NCBI RefSeq assembly: GCF_050389805.1
Contig: NZ_CP130945.1
Span: 2,294,001-2,358,000, forward strand
DNA: 64,000 nt
DNA from: Bacillus_BD sp050389805
GTDB lineage: Bacteria; Bacillota; Bacilli; Bacillales; Cytobacillaceae
Reading direction: 5' to 3'
In this document: positions 63,944-64,000 of the stretch, piece by piece
Position numbering within the stretch: position 1 is the first letter of the stretch
Layout of the letters: every line of letters begins with the position of its first letter
Position numbers and translations under genes: made by a program
Notes under the pieces: generated by a model
What the model was told of the DNA's origin: nothing
Database searches by the model: none
Seen by the model: only the letters and a program-made list of their open reading frames with translations

Positions 63944-64000
63944 ATGGGGAAAATTCATTATTCTATTGTAGATGTGTTTTCAGAAGGAAAATATACAGGA
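63944..64000 (+). CDS. PhzF-like isomerase/epimerase, 5' end only
   Basis: ATG 63944, behind gagggag, gives MGKIHYSIVDVFSEGKYTG, the typical N-terminus of PhzF/YfhB/YddE-type proteins (VDVF.....GN). The gene runs out of the window after 19 codons, so the assignment rests on the N-terminus alone. Confidence 0.6.
   Translation, partial: MGKIHYSIVDVFSEGKYTG

Noticed and set aside
1..64000. CRISPR arrays, tRNA genes, phage modules
   Set aside because: No regularly spaced repeats, no cloverleaf sequences and no capsid, tail or integrase genes were noticed.

Overview
The window looks like chromosomal DNA of a low-GC, spore-forming Bacillaceae bacterium. The evidence is a type B RNase P RNA, a large Bacillus-type SRP RNA with an Alu domain, a sporulation c-di-AMP synthase (CdaS), two LysM-GH18 spore-type hydrolases, strong AGGAGG ribosome binding sites, and many genes with close B. 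subtilis counterparts (Spx, YjdI/YjdJ, YobU/YobV, YthAB, Des, BsaA, YuzF). No tRNA, rRNA operon, CRISPR array or complete prophage was seen.

The most distinctive part is 319-17335. Two direct copies of a roughly 1.06 kb segment carrying rnpB followed by the SRP RNA gene bracket about 15 kb of catabolic DNA. Inside lie a hybrid aromatic-sensing regulator (XylR_N and V4R sensor on a PucR-type HTH) and one long operon. The operon encodes a 4-oxalocrotonate tautomerase, a complete methylcitrate module (mmgD-mmgE-mmgF order), a five-component phenol hydroxylase, catechol 2,3-dioxygenase and a XylT-like ferredoxin. The logic fits phenol or alkylphenol hydroxylation to a catechol, extradiol cleavage, and disposal of propionyl-CoA by the methylcitrate cycle. 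The genes between ring cleavage and central metabolism (semialdehyde hydrolase or dehydrogenase, hydratase, aldolase) are absent here. The reductase gene carries a one-base frameshift. Upstream rnpB copy 1 has a change at a universally conserved position, so copy 2 (16.4 kb) is probably the working gene. An inactivated Rpn-family nuclease gene lies beside copy 2.

From 17.3 to 45 kb come a cytochrome bd oxidase (cydAB type), an SGNH hydrolase, Spx, YjdI/YjdJ, a DoxX protein, CdaS between two spore hydrolases, a ferredoxin, the YobV/YobU-like pair, a flavin reductase, a glutamine-type ABC transporter, a LysE exporter, a MOSC protein, a DUF3231 protein, an FMN reductase and a sulfite-oxidase-like molybdoenzyme. 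Between them is gene debris: GntP permease fused to an SDR tail, class I aldolase, MhqO-type dioxygenases (twice), an MhqD-type esterase, an SGNH fragment and an HxlR regulator tail. Much of the debris is from catechol/quinone-response families.

From 45 to 64 kb come a LysR/MFS divergent pair, an ECF sigma/anti-sigma/ABC exporter operon, PutP, a group II intron sitting just behind the putP terminator, the Des desaturase followed by a damaged desR without desK, a glutathione peroxidase, and the start of a PhzF-like gene. Several families of short dispersed repeats are scattered through this half, and one of them forms the broken end of desR.
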